A stretch of DNA of 64,000 nucleotides from Xanthostigma xanthostigma (Eukaryota > Arthropoda > Insecta > Raphidioptera > Raphidiidae): NCBI GenBank assembly GCA_963575645.1, contig OY754475.1:20374509-20438508 (forward strand), in the 5' to 3' direction. Positions 1 to 11,106 of this stretch are shown one piece after another (position 1 is the stretch's first letter; every line of letters starts with the position of its first letter). Under the pieces are notes generated by a model. The model was not told the origin of the DNA. It ran no database searches and saw only the letters and a program-made list of their open reading frames with translations. The position numbers and the translations under genes were made by a program.

Positions 1-911
1 TATGCGAAGTTACCGAAGAACCCGACGTTAAAGATAAGACGTCGAAAGATTCTGACAAAATCGAAACGATTTGGTTAGATACGTCGTCGATATCTGACGA
101 TAAAACCGACGTTAAAGAAGAACCAGCCTTATCGACAGAAACAAAAACAAATAAAAATAGCGACAGTACAGATGTTGACAAAGTGAATAGTTTTATTGAA
201 AATATGATCGATTGGAAAGAAACAGAAACGAAAATTAGTAATACAGACTCAAGTTCAGATACAGGCAATAGTTGTGATGGCACTGAAATTAAATGGAACG
301 ATTCTGACGGCGGCAATACAAAAAAATTGTCATCGAATAAGAAATCTAATAAAGCCGAGCGTAGTAATGATAAATCGACGGCGAGCAACAATAAATACAG
401 CAGTCAAGAACAGTTTCAATGTGAAACGTGTAAGAAGTGTTTCAGCAGATTGAGTAGTGTAAAGCGTCATAATCTTCAGCATACGGGTGAGAAACCGTAT
501 CAGTGTGACATTTGCAACAGACGTTTCGCCCACTTGGGCGGCTTGAAAACACACAAAATGCTTCACACTGGTGAGAAACCACATCAGTGCGACGTTTGCA
601 AGAAGTGTTTCACGCAGTGGAGCACATTGAGGACGCACAAATTAGTCCATACCGGTGAGAAGCCGTATCAGTGCGACGTTTGCAGCAAGTGTTTCACGCA
701 GTTGGGACATTTCAACGAACATTATCAGCATCACGGTCCAGTCGAACCGTATCGATGTGAAATTTGTTGCAAGTCATTCGCAGCGCCCATAACGCTCAGG
801 AGACACATGCTTCTACATACCGGTGAGAAACTTCACGAGTGCGACGTGTGTAAAAAGTGTTTCACGCAATCGGCGCATTTGAACAGACATAAACTCGTGC
901 ATACCAGGTGA
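1..911 (+). CDS. C2H2 zinc-finger protein, 5' partial (left cluster gene A)
   Basis: The reading frame starting at base 3 is open from the window edge to the TGA at 909-911, giving 302 visible residues; the true start lies outside, so the GTG near 183 is not the start. The N-terminal ~135 residues are acidic and Ser/Thr/Lys-rich, including a V-K-E-E-P phrase typical of sumoylation-type sites. Six C2H2 fingers follow (C-x2-C-x12-H-x3-4-H), mostly joined by TGEKP linkers; the linker between fingers four and five is atypical (HGPVEP). Family knowledge: tandem fingers with TGEKP linkers bind DNA in the nucleus. The gene probably has a ZAD exon upstream like its neighbours, but that is inference. 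Its fingers resemble those of the genes at 9864-11106 and 58155-64000. The C-terminus is cut by an apparent frameshift (see next entry). Confidence 0.85.
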   Translation, partial: CEVTEEPDVKDKTSKDSDKIETIWLDTSSISDDKTDVKEEPALSTETKTNKNSDSTDVDKVNSFIENMIDWKETETKISNTDSSSDTGNSCDGTEIKWNDSDGGNTKKLSSNKKSNKAERSNDKSTASNNKYSSQEQFQCETCKKCFSRLSSVKRHNLQHTGEKPYQCDICNRRFAHLGGLKTHKMLHTGEKPHQCDVCKKCFTQWSTLRTHKLVHTGEKPYQCDVCSKCFTQLGHFNEHYQHHGPVEPYRCEICCKSFAAPITLRRHMLLHTGEKLHECDVCKKCFTQSAHLNRHKLVHTR

Positions 912-1090
912 AAACCAGTTACGGTGTGACGTTTGTAACAAGCTATGATATTTGTTTGGGTACAGCAGCGTTCGTAAAGTCGGTACAATCGCTTGGACAC
1001 AAAGATGCCAAGGAAGAATGCTGTGTGACATTTGGAAGATGCCGTGATGTTTCATGCTACTGAAAATGGAACAATTGAACGGTTGCCACA
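902..1090 (+). pseudogene. Out-of-frame relic of further zinc fingers behind gene A
   Basis: Directly after the sixth finger, the bases that would encode the next TGEK-type linker and a C-D-V-C-N-K finger start are present but one base out of frame. The stop TGA of gene A lies in this shifted linker. Further on (about 1018-1085) a second C-D-I-like start is recognisable between stop codons. The protein therefore appears to have lost at least one, perhaps two, C-terminal fingers through a single-base insertion followed by decay. The first relic finger is clear; the second is weak. Confidence 0.55.
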
Positions 1091-1244
1091 AGCGTTTTAT
1101 CTGTAAATTTAAAGATGGCCGTTTTTAAAGAGTGTTGCAAGAAGAACATAATGTTTTGTGGTAGCAAATAGTATCACCATTAGTAAAAGTATCTAGCCAC
1201 CACAACAATAAAATTAATCAGATTGAAAAACTGTAAATTTGTTT

Positions 1245-1475
1245 AGATGTGGAATCTATCTATACTAATATTATAAAGAGAGTGCGAATTTTGTGTTTGT
1301 GCTTTGTGGAGGGTAGTCTCCGGAACCACTATTTACAATGAACCTTCAAGATGGACAAAGGCTATATATTATCACGTTGAAATAAAAGCGATTTTCGTGG
1401 AGACCAATTTTAAAACTTAAGTCGGCGAAGAAAACCGGTAATCTACGAATTCGGGGCCGGACTGGGCCACTAGTT
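1245..1475 (+). repeat. Dispersed repeat, lepidopteran-type
   Basis: This stretch contains 'tatactaatattataaaga', 'ccggaaccactatttac', 'aaccttcaagatgg' and 'cgtggagaccaatttt'. Related copies lie at 20740-20890 (same strand) and 22590-22812 (reverse complement), and weaker ones near 25925-26256 and 31310-31447. No coding potential is seen. The phrasing matches a repeat class abundant in moths and butterflies (Helitron- or SINE-like); the class was not verified. Confidence 0.6.
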
Positions 1476-1631
1476 TTAAAAATAAAAAGCAATCAGAAAA
1501 CAGCTAATACATTTTTTAAATTGGTTTGTAAACATTATTCCAGAAAATGTTTATGTATTGAAGTTTAATATAACAAATGAAAAATATTAAGTTTTTATTG
1601 TTTTTTTCCATATTATAATAAACATAACTTT

Positions 1632-1817
1632 TAGGCCTAGCACACATGAAGAGCGTTCAACGCGCGTTTACAATTTCTATACAACTGTATATAACTGTTT
1701 ACATGATAACGCGCGTTGGTGGCGCGTTGAACGCGCGTTATCATGTAAACAGTTATATACAGTAATTGTATAGAAATTGTAAACGCGCGTTGAACGCCTC
1801 TCATATAAATTAGGCCT
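1632..1817. repeat. CGCG-rich foldback palindrome
   Basis: Two arms of ~70 bp are near-perfect inverse complements: from 'gcgttcaacgcgcgttta' at about 1653 to 'aaacgcgcgttgaacgc' ending at 1797. Outer arms 'taggcct' and 'aggcct' suggest the element runs from 1632 to 1817. The loop is only a few bases. The repeated CGCGCG steps are unusual in this AT-rich region. It lies between two 3' ends and has no ORF. Confidence 0.75.
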
Positions 1818-1996
1818 TTATATTAAACGCGTTATAGACAATTAAATTTGGGTAAGTTTTTGAAACTGTACTTTCGTGTGCTCTACATTATTCTACTGTC
1901 GCCGCGGCTTGGTGGGAATTGATGGAAACACATAAAAGTGCAATGATTAGAATGCTAACCGGTTTTGATTAATAAAAAGTCCCATTATTGTATACT

Positions 1997-2002
1997 TTTA
2001 TT
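1997..2002 (-). terminator. AATAAA overlapping the stop codon of gene B
   Basis: On the minus strand an AATAAA poly(A) signal shares one base with the TAA stop. The same arrangement is conserved in the duplicate gene at 5858-5863. If used, the 3' UTR would be only a few tens of bases. Confidence 0.45.
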
Positions 2003-4917
2003 TAAGGCTTTTGAGTGGGCACATTATGGCGAACTTCGATATGATTATCTAATTTACGTTTCATTTTGAATTTCTTGTCGCAAACTTGACATTTATATTT
2101 CATAGACTTGCCGTGGACTTTCTTCAAATGTTTTTTGAGATTGTCATTTCGTGAAAAACGTTTATCGCACTCGTCACACTTGTAGGGCTTCACCCCGCTG
2201 TGCATCCTTAGGTGCATAACCAAGAAATCCTTGCGAGAGAAACCTTTACCGCATTCTTGACATTCAAAAGGTTTCGCTCTGCTATGGGCTGATTTTTTAT
2301 GCAACATTAAACCCATTGGAGAAGAAAATATTTTTTTACATTCAGAACAATCAAACGTACGTTTTTTATCGTGAACTGTTTTATTGTGAATGCTTAAAGT
2401 TTGCTTCGAACTGTAAATATTTAAACAAATGTTACATTTAAATTCTTTTCCGTGGTGACAATTTATATTATGGGCATTTAATAATGTTTTCCCTTTAAAA
2501 CTTTTGTTGCAAATTTTACATTCCATCATTTTTCCATCGTGAATTTCTGTATGTCGTTTTAAGTGGTACATAGTTTCGAACTTTTTGCCACATTTCTGAC
2601 ACATGAAGTTTTTGTTTTTTGAATGACGTCGTATATGCTGACTTAAGTTATATTTCACAGCTTTTCCACAAATGGGACATACGGGGCATAATTTAGTATC
2701 TCCGTGGAATCGTTGGTGACTTGCTAATTCGTGTTTAGTCTTGAATTTTTTATCACATTTAGTGCATTGAAAAGGCCTATCGTCGTCGTCATGTCTCCTG
2801 ATGTGCTCTTTTAATTTATATAGTTTCTTAAACAATTTCCCGCACACATTGCACTGAATAGGTTTGCCCGGTTGGTAATTCTTATCGAAGTGTCTGACTT
2901 CATGGATGTAAAATTCGCGACGTTCTTCAAACTTTTCATTACAAGTATTGCAGCTGTAGTCGACTTCTTTCTCATTTTTATTTGATTCATGGACTGTTGT
3001 CATATGTATACGTAAACTCTCTTTTCGAACATAGTTTTTTTCGCATTTTTCACACTTAAATTCATCTTTTGTTAAATTGCTTCCATGTTTTTCCAAATTA
3101 TGTCTTCGTAAATTATTTTTGGTAGCATAGGATTTTTTACATATTTCACATTTGAAATCGATTCTTTTATTCTCGTAAGATTCGTTTTCAGAATTATCTT
3201 CTTCCGACCCCTCTTCATCTGAATGCCGGTCGTCCAAATCATCTTCTATCGAAGAGTTTGTTGCTTCCATTTCTACATTTTCTGAAATATGGTCTGTCAT
3301 AGAATTTCCACTGTTTTCTTGATCCTCGCGTTTATTAGCGTCCGATATATCTTCATGATTTGTTTTTTCTAAAGACACTTCGCTTTGTGTTTCCAAACTC
3401 TGGTCAGTTGAACTGGTCGAAGTTAACTTTTCAGTCGACTTACTGTTCGAGTCATCATTTTCCTTCGAGGAGGTCTTTTTTCCTAATATGTTTGATATTT
3501 CTGGTTTGTTTAAGCGATGAATATTTTTCAAATGCCTTCGCAAACCATCTTTTCGAGCAAATCTTTTTTCGCATATTTCACACTGCAAATTCGTGTTTGC
3601 ATTATTTGTCAAAACTGATTTGCGTAATTTATTTTTGGTCTTATCGGATGTCGTACAAATTTTTTTACGGTTTAAATCAGTGTTTCCATCATTGTCCGAT
3701 TCCACTTCAGAAGTATCATTCTTCCACCCTTCTACTGAATACCAGTCGTCAAAATCATTCCTTTCCTCCATTTCCACAGCACTGTCTGAATTATGATCAA
3801 TCAAAGCATTTCCACTAATTTCCTGAACATTAGATTTACTGTCCAATAGATTGCGGTGTGTAATATCTGTAATTGCTAAAGGTTCATCGATTTGCATTTC
3901 CAAACTGTGATTAGCTGAATTGGTGGAAATTATCTGTTCAATAGAATCATTACTTGGTAAGTTGTCTCGTTTCTCTAAAGATTCTTCCGGTGAATTCGAT
4001 GTTAAATTACTTCGTGAACTGAAATTATCTGCAGACAATTTTTCGCCTTTTGGGGTTACACTAAAGGCTTGTTTTTCAAAAGATGCATTAATGTTGTCGA
4101 TGGCGTCGTGAACTCGAATTATTATTTGATCGTTTCCGATCACATTTTCTGTTTGACTCTTTTCATTGCCGATTTCTCTTTGTCCTTCGACAATATCGCT
4201 GCCTCGATCAATTTCCTTATCTTCAGTCATTATCTCATCGTCTCTACTTTGGTCTGTACATTGCGTTTCGTCGAAGCCCAGAGGCTCGTCTTTAGCAGGA
4301 TAGTTTCTACTTATTGTGCTTTTTTTAAAACGCAGCTGTCTGATGTAAGTTCTTAACACGGCGTCGGACTTTAAAACCATTTTTTTGAACTGGTGAACGT
4401 CTTGGAGTTTACGATAGCAATTTTTGCAGACGTACAGTGGCATGCCATCGTTCAGAGATATCTGTTAAAACAAATTATTTTTGTGAAAGAATACGATGGG
4501 AAAACACGGATAATTGCAACTTTACTTAATAAAACATAGTTAAAAAAACAGTTTTTATGCAGATATATTAACTTTGTACCTACATTCCGAATATATGTAT
4601 ATTAATACATAGACCAAGGGGATCAACACATTTACGGGGCGCACCGTTCAAATAATTAGCTCGGATAATTATTAATCACACGGATATTAAACTTCTGAGC
4701 ATGCACGAATAATATTCTACTAAATTCAATTTAATGAAAAAATTCCGTTAAAACGCGTTACCTCAACAGTGGTACACTCCATTGCAGCTTCTGCTATTGT
4801 GCATCCAAGTGTTTTTGAAGCGCTATAAACGTGTGCTAATTGTGCATCCTTACTTAAACAGAATCGACACATATCCATTTTTAACCCATCTGCTTCAATT
4901 AGTAGTTTCTTTTCCAT
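2002..4917 (-). CDS. ZAD-C2H2 zinc-finger protein, two exons, 871 aa (gene B)
   Basis: Exon 1 is 4917-4762 (52 codons from ATG) and exon 2 is 4461-2002; GTAACG donor, TTTTAACAG acceptor, phase 0, so 871 residues. The ZAD is split by the intron: C-R-F-C in exon 1 and C-K-N-C at the start of exon 2 form its zinc site; ZADs mediate dimerisation in insect transcription factors. A long acidic Ser/Asn/Glu-rich middle follows, with repeated blocks (D-I-S-D-A-N-K-R, S-E-N-V-E-M-E-A). About 14 C2H2 fingers are recognisable, one isolated near the middle and the rest in the C-terminal half. Linkers are mostly not the TGEKP consensus. Exon 1 encodes exactly the same residues as exon 1 of the neighbour at 5863-9496, so this is a recent tandem duplicate. 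A likely nuclear DNA-binding regulator; target unknown. Confidence 0.88.
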
Positions 4918-5071
4918 GATTTTTAATCAATGATCAAACTGAAAACTTATTAACAATTTTTTTATAAGGTACAAACTTCAAGGTTGACGATTTTGCCTAC
5001 CATACCACAGTTTAGACGCTAGAAGGGGGGTGTCTACTGTGACCATAAAACTATAGATTTGCTGTAATAGA

Positions 5072-5771
5072 GGAGAGCTGGCTACGGAGAAAATGGGTGA
5101 CTCGGTGCAGAGCTGAACATTTGCAGAATAATAGGAGATAGTACAAGTAAGTAGGGAAAAAATTGCCAGAAGGCTAGGCGGAAGATAAAGAGCCGCCAGA
5201 AGGCGCTAATGTTGCTGTAAATCAGTGCACTTCTGGCAATTTCTATACTTATTCTGTAATTCAAAACTAGATTATATATTATACATTATATAGTTATAAG
5301 GGCATACTGAAAATTCAAACATGATATAATAATTACATTCGACAAATATTCAGAATTATTAATGACATTTTGATAGAAATAAAATCAATCGTCATATATT
5401 TTCATTAATAAAATTACGTTGTTATAACAACGTAATTTTATTAATTTATTTAATTTTATTTCTACCAAAATGTCATTAATAATTTTGAATATATTTTGTC
5501 GAATGTAATTATTATATCATGTTTGAATTTTCAGTATGCCCTGATAATTATATATAATGTATAATATATAATCTAGTTTTGAATTACAGAATAAGTATAG
5601 AAATTTCCAGAAGTGCACTGATTTTTCGCAACATTAGCGCCTTCTGGCGGCTCTTTATCTTCCGCCTAGCCTTCTGGCAATTTTTTCCCTACTTACTTGT
5701 ACTATCTCCTATTATTCTGCAAATTTTCAGCTCTGCACCGAGTCACCCATTTTCTCCGTAGCCAGCTCTCC
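5072..5771. mobile_element. ~700 bp foldback element at the gene B/gene C junction
   Basis: The sequence from 'ggagagctggctacggag' at 5072 is mirrored by its inverse complement ending at 5771, with arms of ~345 bp meeting near 5424 ('gttgttataacaac'). Both arms encode the same spurious 60-codon frame in opposite directions, which is only a consequence of the inversion. No transposase is seen. It occupies exactly the junction of the tandem gene duplication: homology of the left unit stops at about 5067 and that of the right unit starts at about 5775. Confidence 0.85.
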
Positions 5772-5857
5772 GTCGGGAATGGATGGAAACACATAAAAGT
5801 GCAATGATTAGAATGCTAATCGGTTTTGATTAATAAAAAGTACCATTATTGTATACT

Positions 5858-5863
5858 TTTATT
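5858..5863 (-). terminator. AATAAA overlapping the stop codon of gene C
   Basis: Same arrangement as in gene B: AATAAA on the minus strand shares a base with the TAA stop. Conserved in both duplicates; use as a real poly(A) signal is unproven. Confidence 0.45.
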
Positions 5864-8800
5864 TAAGGCTTTTGAGTGGGCACATTATGGCGAACTTCGA
5901 TATGATTATCTAATTTACGTTTCATTCTGAATTTCTTGTCGCAAACTTGACATTTGTATTTCATAGACTTGCCATGGACTTTCTTCAAATGTATTTTGAG
6001 ATTGTCATTTCGTGAAAAACGTTTATCGCACTCGTCACACTTGTAGGGCTTCTCCCCGCTGTGCATCCTTAGGTGCATAACCAAGAAATCCTTGCGAGTA
6101 AAACATTTACCGCACTCTTGACATTCAAAAGGTTTCGTTCTGCTATGGGCTGATTTCTTATGCAACATTAAACCCACTGGAGAAGAAAATGTTTTTTTAC
6201 ATTCAGAACAATCAAAGGCACGTTTCTTTTCGTGAACTCCTTTAATGTGACTTTTTAAAGTTTGCTTCGAACTGGAAATTTTAAAACAAATGTTACATTT
6301 AAATTCTTTTCCGTGGTGACAATTTTTAATATGTGCATTTAATAATGTTTTCCCTTTAAAACTTTTGTTGCAAATTTTACATTCCATCATTTCTCCATCG
6401 TGAATTTCTTTATGCCGTTTTAAGAAGAACAAAGTTTTGAACTTTTTGCCACATTTCTGACACATGAAATTTTTGCTGTTTGAATGACATCGTATATGTT
6501 GACTTATGTTAGATTTCACAGCTTTTCCACAAATGGGACATATGGACCATAATTTAGTATCGCCGTGGACCCGTTGGTGACTTGCTAAATTGTATTTAGT
6601 CTTGAATTTTTTATCACATTTAGTGCATTGAAAAGGCCTATCGTCGTCGTCATGTCTCTTGATATGCAATTTTAATTTAGATAGTGTATCAAATGACTTC
6701 CCGCATACATTGCACCGAACAGGATTGCCCGGTTCGTAAGTCTTATCGAAGTGTCTGACTTCATGGCTGTGATATTCGCGATATTTTAGAAATTTTTCAT
6801 TACAAGTATTGCAGCTATATATGCGGATTTCATTCTCATTTTTATTTGATTCATGGATTCTTGCCATATGTTTACGTAAATGATCTTTTCGAGCAAAATT
6901 TTTTTCGCATTTTTCACACTTAAATTCATGTCTTGTCAAATTGCTTTCATGTTTTTCCAAATGATGTCTTCGAAAATTACTTTTGTGAGTAAATGATAGT
7001 TTACATATTTCACATTTGAATTTAATTCTTTTATTCTCGTAAGAACTATCTTCTTTCGACCCCACTTCTTCTGAACGCCAGTTGTCAAAATCATCCTTGC
7101 GTTTGTTAACGTCCGATATATTTTCCTGATCTGTTTTTTCTAAAGACTCTTTACCTTGCATGTTCAAACTCTGGCCAACCGATTTATTGTTTACTGAGTC
7201 ATGATTTTTCTTCGAGGAGTTCATTTTTTCTAATTTACTTGACGTTTCTTGTTTGTTTGACGTTGATTTATTTTCGTTTATAGATTGCTCAGCTGAGCCA
7301 TGAATTTTTTTTACATGTCTATTCAAACCATCTTTGCGAGCAAAGCTTTTCTCGCACATTTGACACTTAAAATGCATCTTATTATGCACTCTCAAAATAT
7401 GTCTACGTAAATTACCTTTCCAACTAAAAAATTTCTGACATATTTTACATTTTAAAGATGGGTTTATATTTTTCTCACTTTCCTTTTCAGAATTATCGTC
7501 TTTCGACCCCACTTCTTCTGAATGTAGAGCGTCAACATCATCCCTTTCTACAGCATTGTCCAAAGTGTTATCGTTCGAAGAATATCGAGATTTTTCTTGA
7601 TCGCTGCGTTTATTAGTATTTAATATGTCAAGATCTGCGATATTCGAATTCTCTAAAGGTTCATTGGTTTGCACGTCCAAATTGGCGGAAATTAGTTTTT
7701 CAACTGCATTACTAATCAATAAGTTCTCATTTTCCTTTGAAGAATTGATTTTATTAAAAGTATCCGATGATTCTTGTTCGTTTGGTGTACGCTTTGTATG
7801 TCTACGTAAAACACGTTTTCTAGAAAAGGTTTCATCAGATATTTTACGTTTTAAATTGTTTTTTTTATTATTCTTCAATTTATTCTCAGCGGAATCGTCA
7901 GAAGAACCGAAATCTTCTTCTGTTTCAGAAGTGGAATCTTCTTCTAACACCCAGTCATCGGTATGGTCCGATACTGAAGAATTATCCGAACTATTCCTAC
8001 TTGTTTCGTGATCATTGGATTCGTTTTCAGAATTATCTTCTTTTGATCCCACTTCATCTGATTGCCGGTCGTCAAAATCATCTTCTATCGAAGAGTTTGT
8101 TGCTTCCATTTCTACATTTTCTGAAATATGGTCTGTCATAGAATTTCCACTGTTTTCTTGATCCTTGCGTTTATTAGCGTCCGATATATCTTCATGATTT
8201 GTTTTTTCTAAAGACACTTCGCTTTGTGTTTCCAAACTCTGGTCAGTTGAACTGGTCGAAGTTAACTTTTCAGTCGACTTACTGTTCATCGAGTCATCAT
8301 TTTCCTTCGAGGAGGTCTTTTTTCCTAATATGTTTGATATTTCTTGTTTGTTTAAGCGATGAATATTTTTCAAATGCCTTCGCAAACCATCTTTTCGAGC
8401 AAATCTGTTTCGGCATATTTCACACTGCAAATTCGCGTTTGCATTATTTGTCAAAACTGATTTGCGTAATTTATTTTTGGTCTTATCGGATGTTGTACAA
8501 ATTTTTTTACGGTTTAAATCAGTGTTTCCATCATTGTCCGATTCCAGTTCAGAATTATGATTCTTCGACCCTTCTACTGAATACCAGTCGTCAAAATCAT
8601 TCCTTTCCTCCATTTCCACAGCACTGTCTGAATTATGATCACTCAAAGCATTTCCACTAATTTCCTGAACATTAGATTTACTGTCCAATAGATTGCGGTG
8701 TGTAATATCTGTAATTGCTAAAGGTTCATCGATTTGCATTTCCAAACTGTGATTAGCTGAATTGGTGGAAATTATCTGTTCAATAGAATCATTACTTGGT

Positions 8801-9496
8801 AAGTTGTCTCGTTTCTCTAAAGATTCTTCCGGTGAATTCGATGTTAAATTACTTCGTGAACTGAAATTATCTGCAGACAAATTTTCGTCTTTTGGGGTTA
8901 TAATAAAGGCTTGTTTTTCAAAAGATGTATTAATGTTGTCGCTGCCTCGATCAATTTCCTTGTCTTCAGTCATTATATCATCGTCTCTACTTTGGTCTGT
9001 ACATTGCGTTTCGTCGAAGCCCAGAGGCTCGTCTTTAGCAGGATAGTTTCTACTTATTGTGCTTTTTTTAAAACGCAGCTGTCTGATGTAAGTTTTTAAC
9101 ACGGCGTCGGACTTTAAAACCATTTTTTTGAACTGGTGAACGTCTTGGAGTTTAAGATAGCAAGTTTTGCAGACGTACAGTGGCATGCCATCGTTCAAAG
9201 ATATCTGTTAAAACAAATTACACCGTTCAAGTTTTAGCTCGGATAATTATCAATCGCACGGATATTAAACTTCTGAGCATGCACGGATAAATATTCTACT
9301 ATATTCAATTTAATGAAAATATTCCGTTAAAACGCGTTACCTCAACAGTGGTACACTCCATTGCAGCTTCTGCTATTGTGCATCCAAGTGTTTTTGAAGC
9401 GCTATAAACGTGTGCTAATTGTGCATCCTTACTTAAACAGAATCGACACATATCCATTTTTAACCCATCTGCTTCAATTAGTAGTTTCTTTTCCAT
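5863..9496 (-). CDS. ZAD-C2H2 zinc-finger protein, two exons, 1165 aa (gene C)
   Basis: Exon 1 is 9496-9341 and exon 2 is 9204-5863, joined in phase 0, giving 1165 residues. ZAD cysteines are C-R-F-C in exon 1 and C-K-T-C in exon 2. It is a paralogue of the 871-residue gene at 2002-4917: exon 1 protein is identical and the C-terminal finger block nearly so. The acidic central region is longer, with an extra block repeating the D-I-S-D-A-N-K-R / V-G-S-K-E-D-N-S-E units and two additional fingers (L-K-C-K-I-C and F-K-C-Q-M-C starts). About 16 intact fingers are present. One further unit, starting L-K-R-K-I-S, keeps the finger spacing but has lost its cysteines. It lacks a ~40-residue segment that gene B has after the ZAD. 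A likely nuclear regulator; target unknown. Confidence 0.88.
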
Positions 9497-9863
9497 GATT
9501 TTTAATCAGTGATCAAACTGAAAACTTATTAACAACAATTTTTTTTAATGTTCAAACTTCAAGGTTGACGATTTTGCCTACCGTACCCCAGTTTAAACGC
9601 TTGAAGGGGGGTGTCTATTTATAGATTTGCTGTAACTATATGTTTCAATCATAGGCTTCAACTTTTCTAACTATGACCCAGGATACTGATAACAAAAAAT
9701 AATAAAAAGAATCGAATTAGTTTGTCATTCATTTGATGTATTAAGTAGCATTGTTGGTCGAGGACAAAGTTTATCGGTTATCGGTACAAATAGAGCTAAC
9801 AGAAAACTTGCAGATTCTTACATATTAATATTTCATAACATTACTTTTATTTGTTTAAAAAAA
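9497..9863. other. Divergent intergenic region between genes C and D
   Basis: These 367 bases separate the 5' ends of a minus-strand and a plus-strand ZAD gene and should hold both promoters. The left part (to about 9637) is shared with the 5' flank of gene B. I see no convincing TATA box or initiator that could be assigned. Confidence 0.4.
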
Positions 9864-11106
9864 ATGGATCAAGAAAAAGTCGACAGTAGTGTGAATAAAA
9901 TGTGTCGACTGTGTCTTAAAAACAGTGAAAGGATGATCGATGTTTTTCTATTTTCCTCCAAAATGAACAGGGAAATTGCGTGCATAATTATGAAGTGTAC
10001 ATCCGTTCAGGTAAGTGCTGTCAATGAGAAATCAATTGAAATATCAGCAACCATCAAACGAAGTCTGTTTTTTTTTTTAGATATCAAAACACGATAGATT
10101 GCCAAGTGTTATTTGCGATTCATGCTTCAATGAATTAGAACGGTTTCATCAATTTCAAATCAGAGCTGTGGAATCCGAGAGAACATTACGTCACTTTCTA
10201 CAGAAAAATTTCTCTCACGTCCGTGATGCCGACGCTGATTCGCGTTTGGAACGAAGAATACTGAAAGAAGAAGCATCTGTTAATTTAGAAACAGTTTGGT
10301 TGAATAAACCAACAAAATATGAAGATAGTGCCAGTGTGAATTTGGTCGAAGTTAAAAAAGAACCAGCGGATGAGAATGATACGTTAAACAGCGGTGAAGA
10401 AACAAAGTACGTCGTTTCTCCAGAAAAATCCGATTGCAATTCAGACGCGAACGCCGGCAAAAGGGTTAGAAAGAAAACTGCGAGAAAAAATAGAAGACTC
10501 GACAAACCCAAACAGTACGTGTGCGGCGATTGCCATAAGTGCTTCTCGCAAATGTGCAATTTACGAAAACATAAAGTGCTACATACTGGTGAGAAGCCAT
10601 ACCAGTGTGACGTTTGTAACAAGCGCTTCACTCAAATGTGTAACCTACAAAAACACAAACGCTTACATACAGGTGAAAAGCCGTTTCTGTGCGACATTTG
10701 CAGTAATTCGTTTACGCAGTTGATTAGCTTAAAAACCCACCGACTGCTACACACCGAGGACAAAACGTATACATGTGACGTTTGCAATAAGCGTTTCGCT
10801 CATTTGAATTATTTAAATAAACATAAAATTACCCATTCTGGTGAGAAACCTTTTAAATGCGACGTTTGTAATAAATGTTTCAATATGGCGCATCATTTGA
10901 AAAGACACGCGGTTGTACATACCGGGGAGAAACCGTATCAGTGTGAAGTTTGTAATAAGTGTTTTACTGACGCGACCACCTGTCGACGACATAAACTTGT
11001 GCATGTAGATGAGAGACCGTATCAGTGTAATGAGTGTACTAAACGTTTTTCTAAAGTGAATTATTTAAAGAAACACAAAATGCAACACTTAAATAATGCG
11101 ATATAA
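9864..11106 (+). CDS. ZAD-C2H2 zinc-finger protein, two exons, 390 aa (gene D)
   Basis: Exon 1 is 9864-10010, with donor CAG/GTAAGT. Exon 2 is 10081-11106, after a polypyrimidine tract ending TTTAG. Phase is 0 and the product is 390 residues. The ZAD has C-R-L-C in exon 1 and C-D-S-C in exon 2. Exon 2 opens I-S-K-H-D-R-L-P, the same place and wording as in the right-hand cluster genes (I-S-K-D-D-K-L-P), which supports the splice. A Lys/Glu-rich linker with V-K-K-E-P follows, then seven C2H2 fingers with TGEKP-type linkers from about residue 185 to near the C-terminus. One linker is altered to V-D-E-R-P and another to T-E-D-K-T. A likely DNA-binding nuclear protein; target unknown. Confidence 0.92.

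Noticed and set aside
183..911. GTG at 183 as the start of gene A
   Set aside because: The same frame is open to the window edge and reads as an acidic linker, so the start lies outside.
5082..5761. A pair of 60-codon frames with the same protein on opposite strands
   Set aside because: They are the two arms of the foldback element; no start context, domain or independent support.
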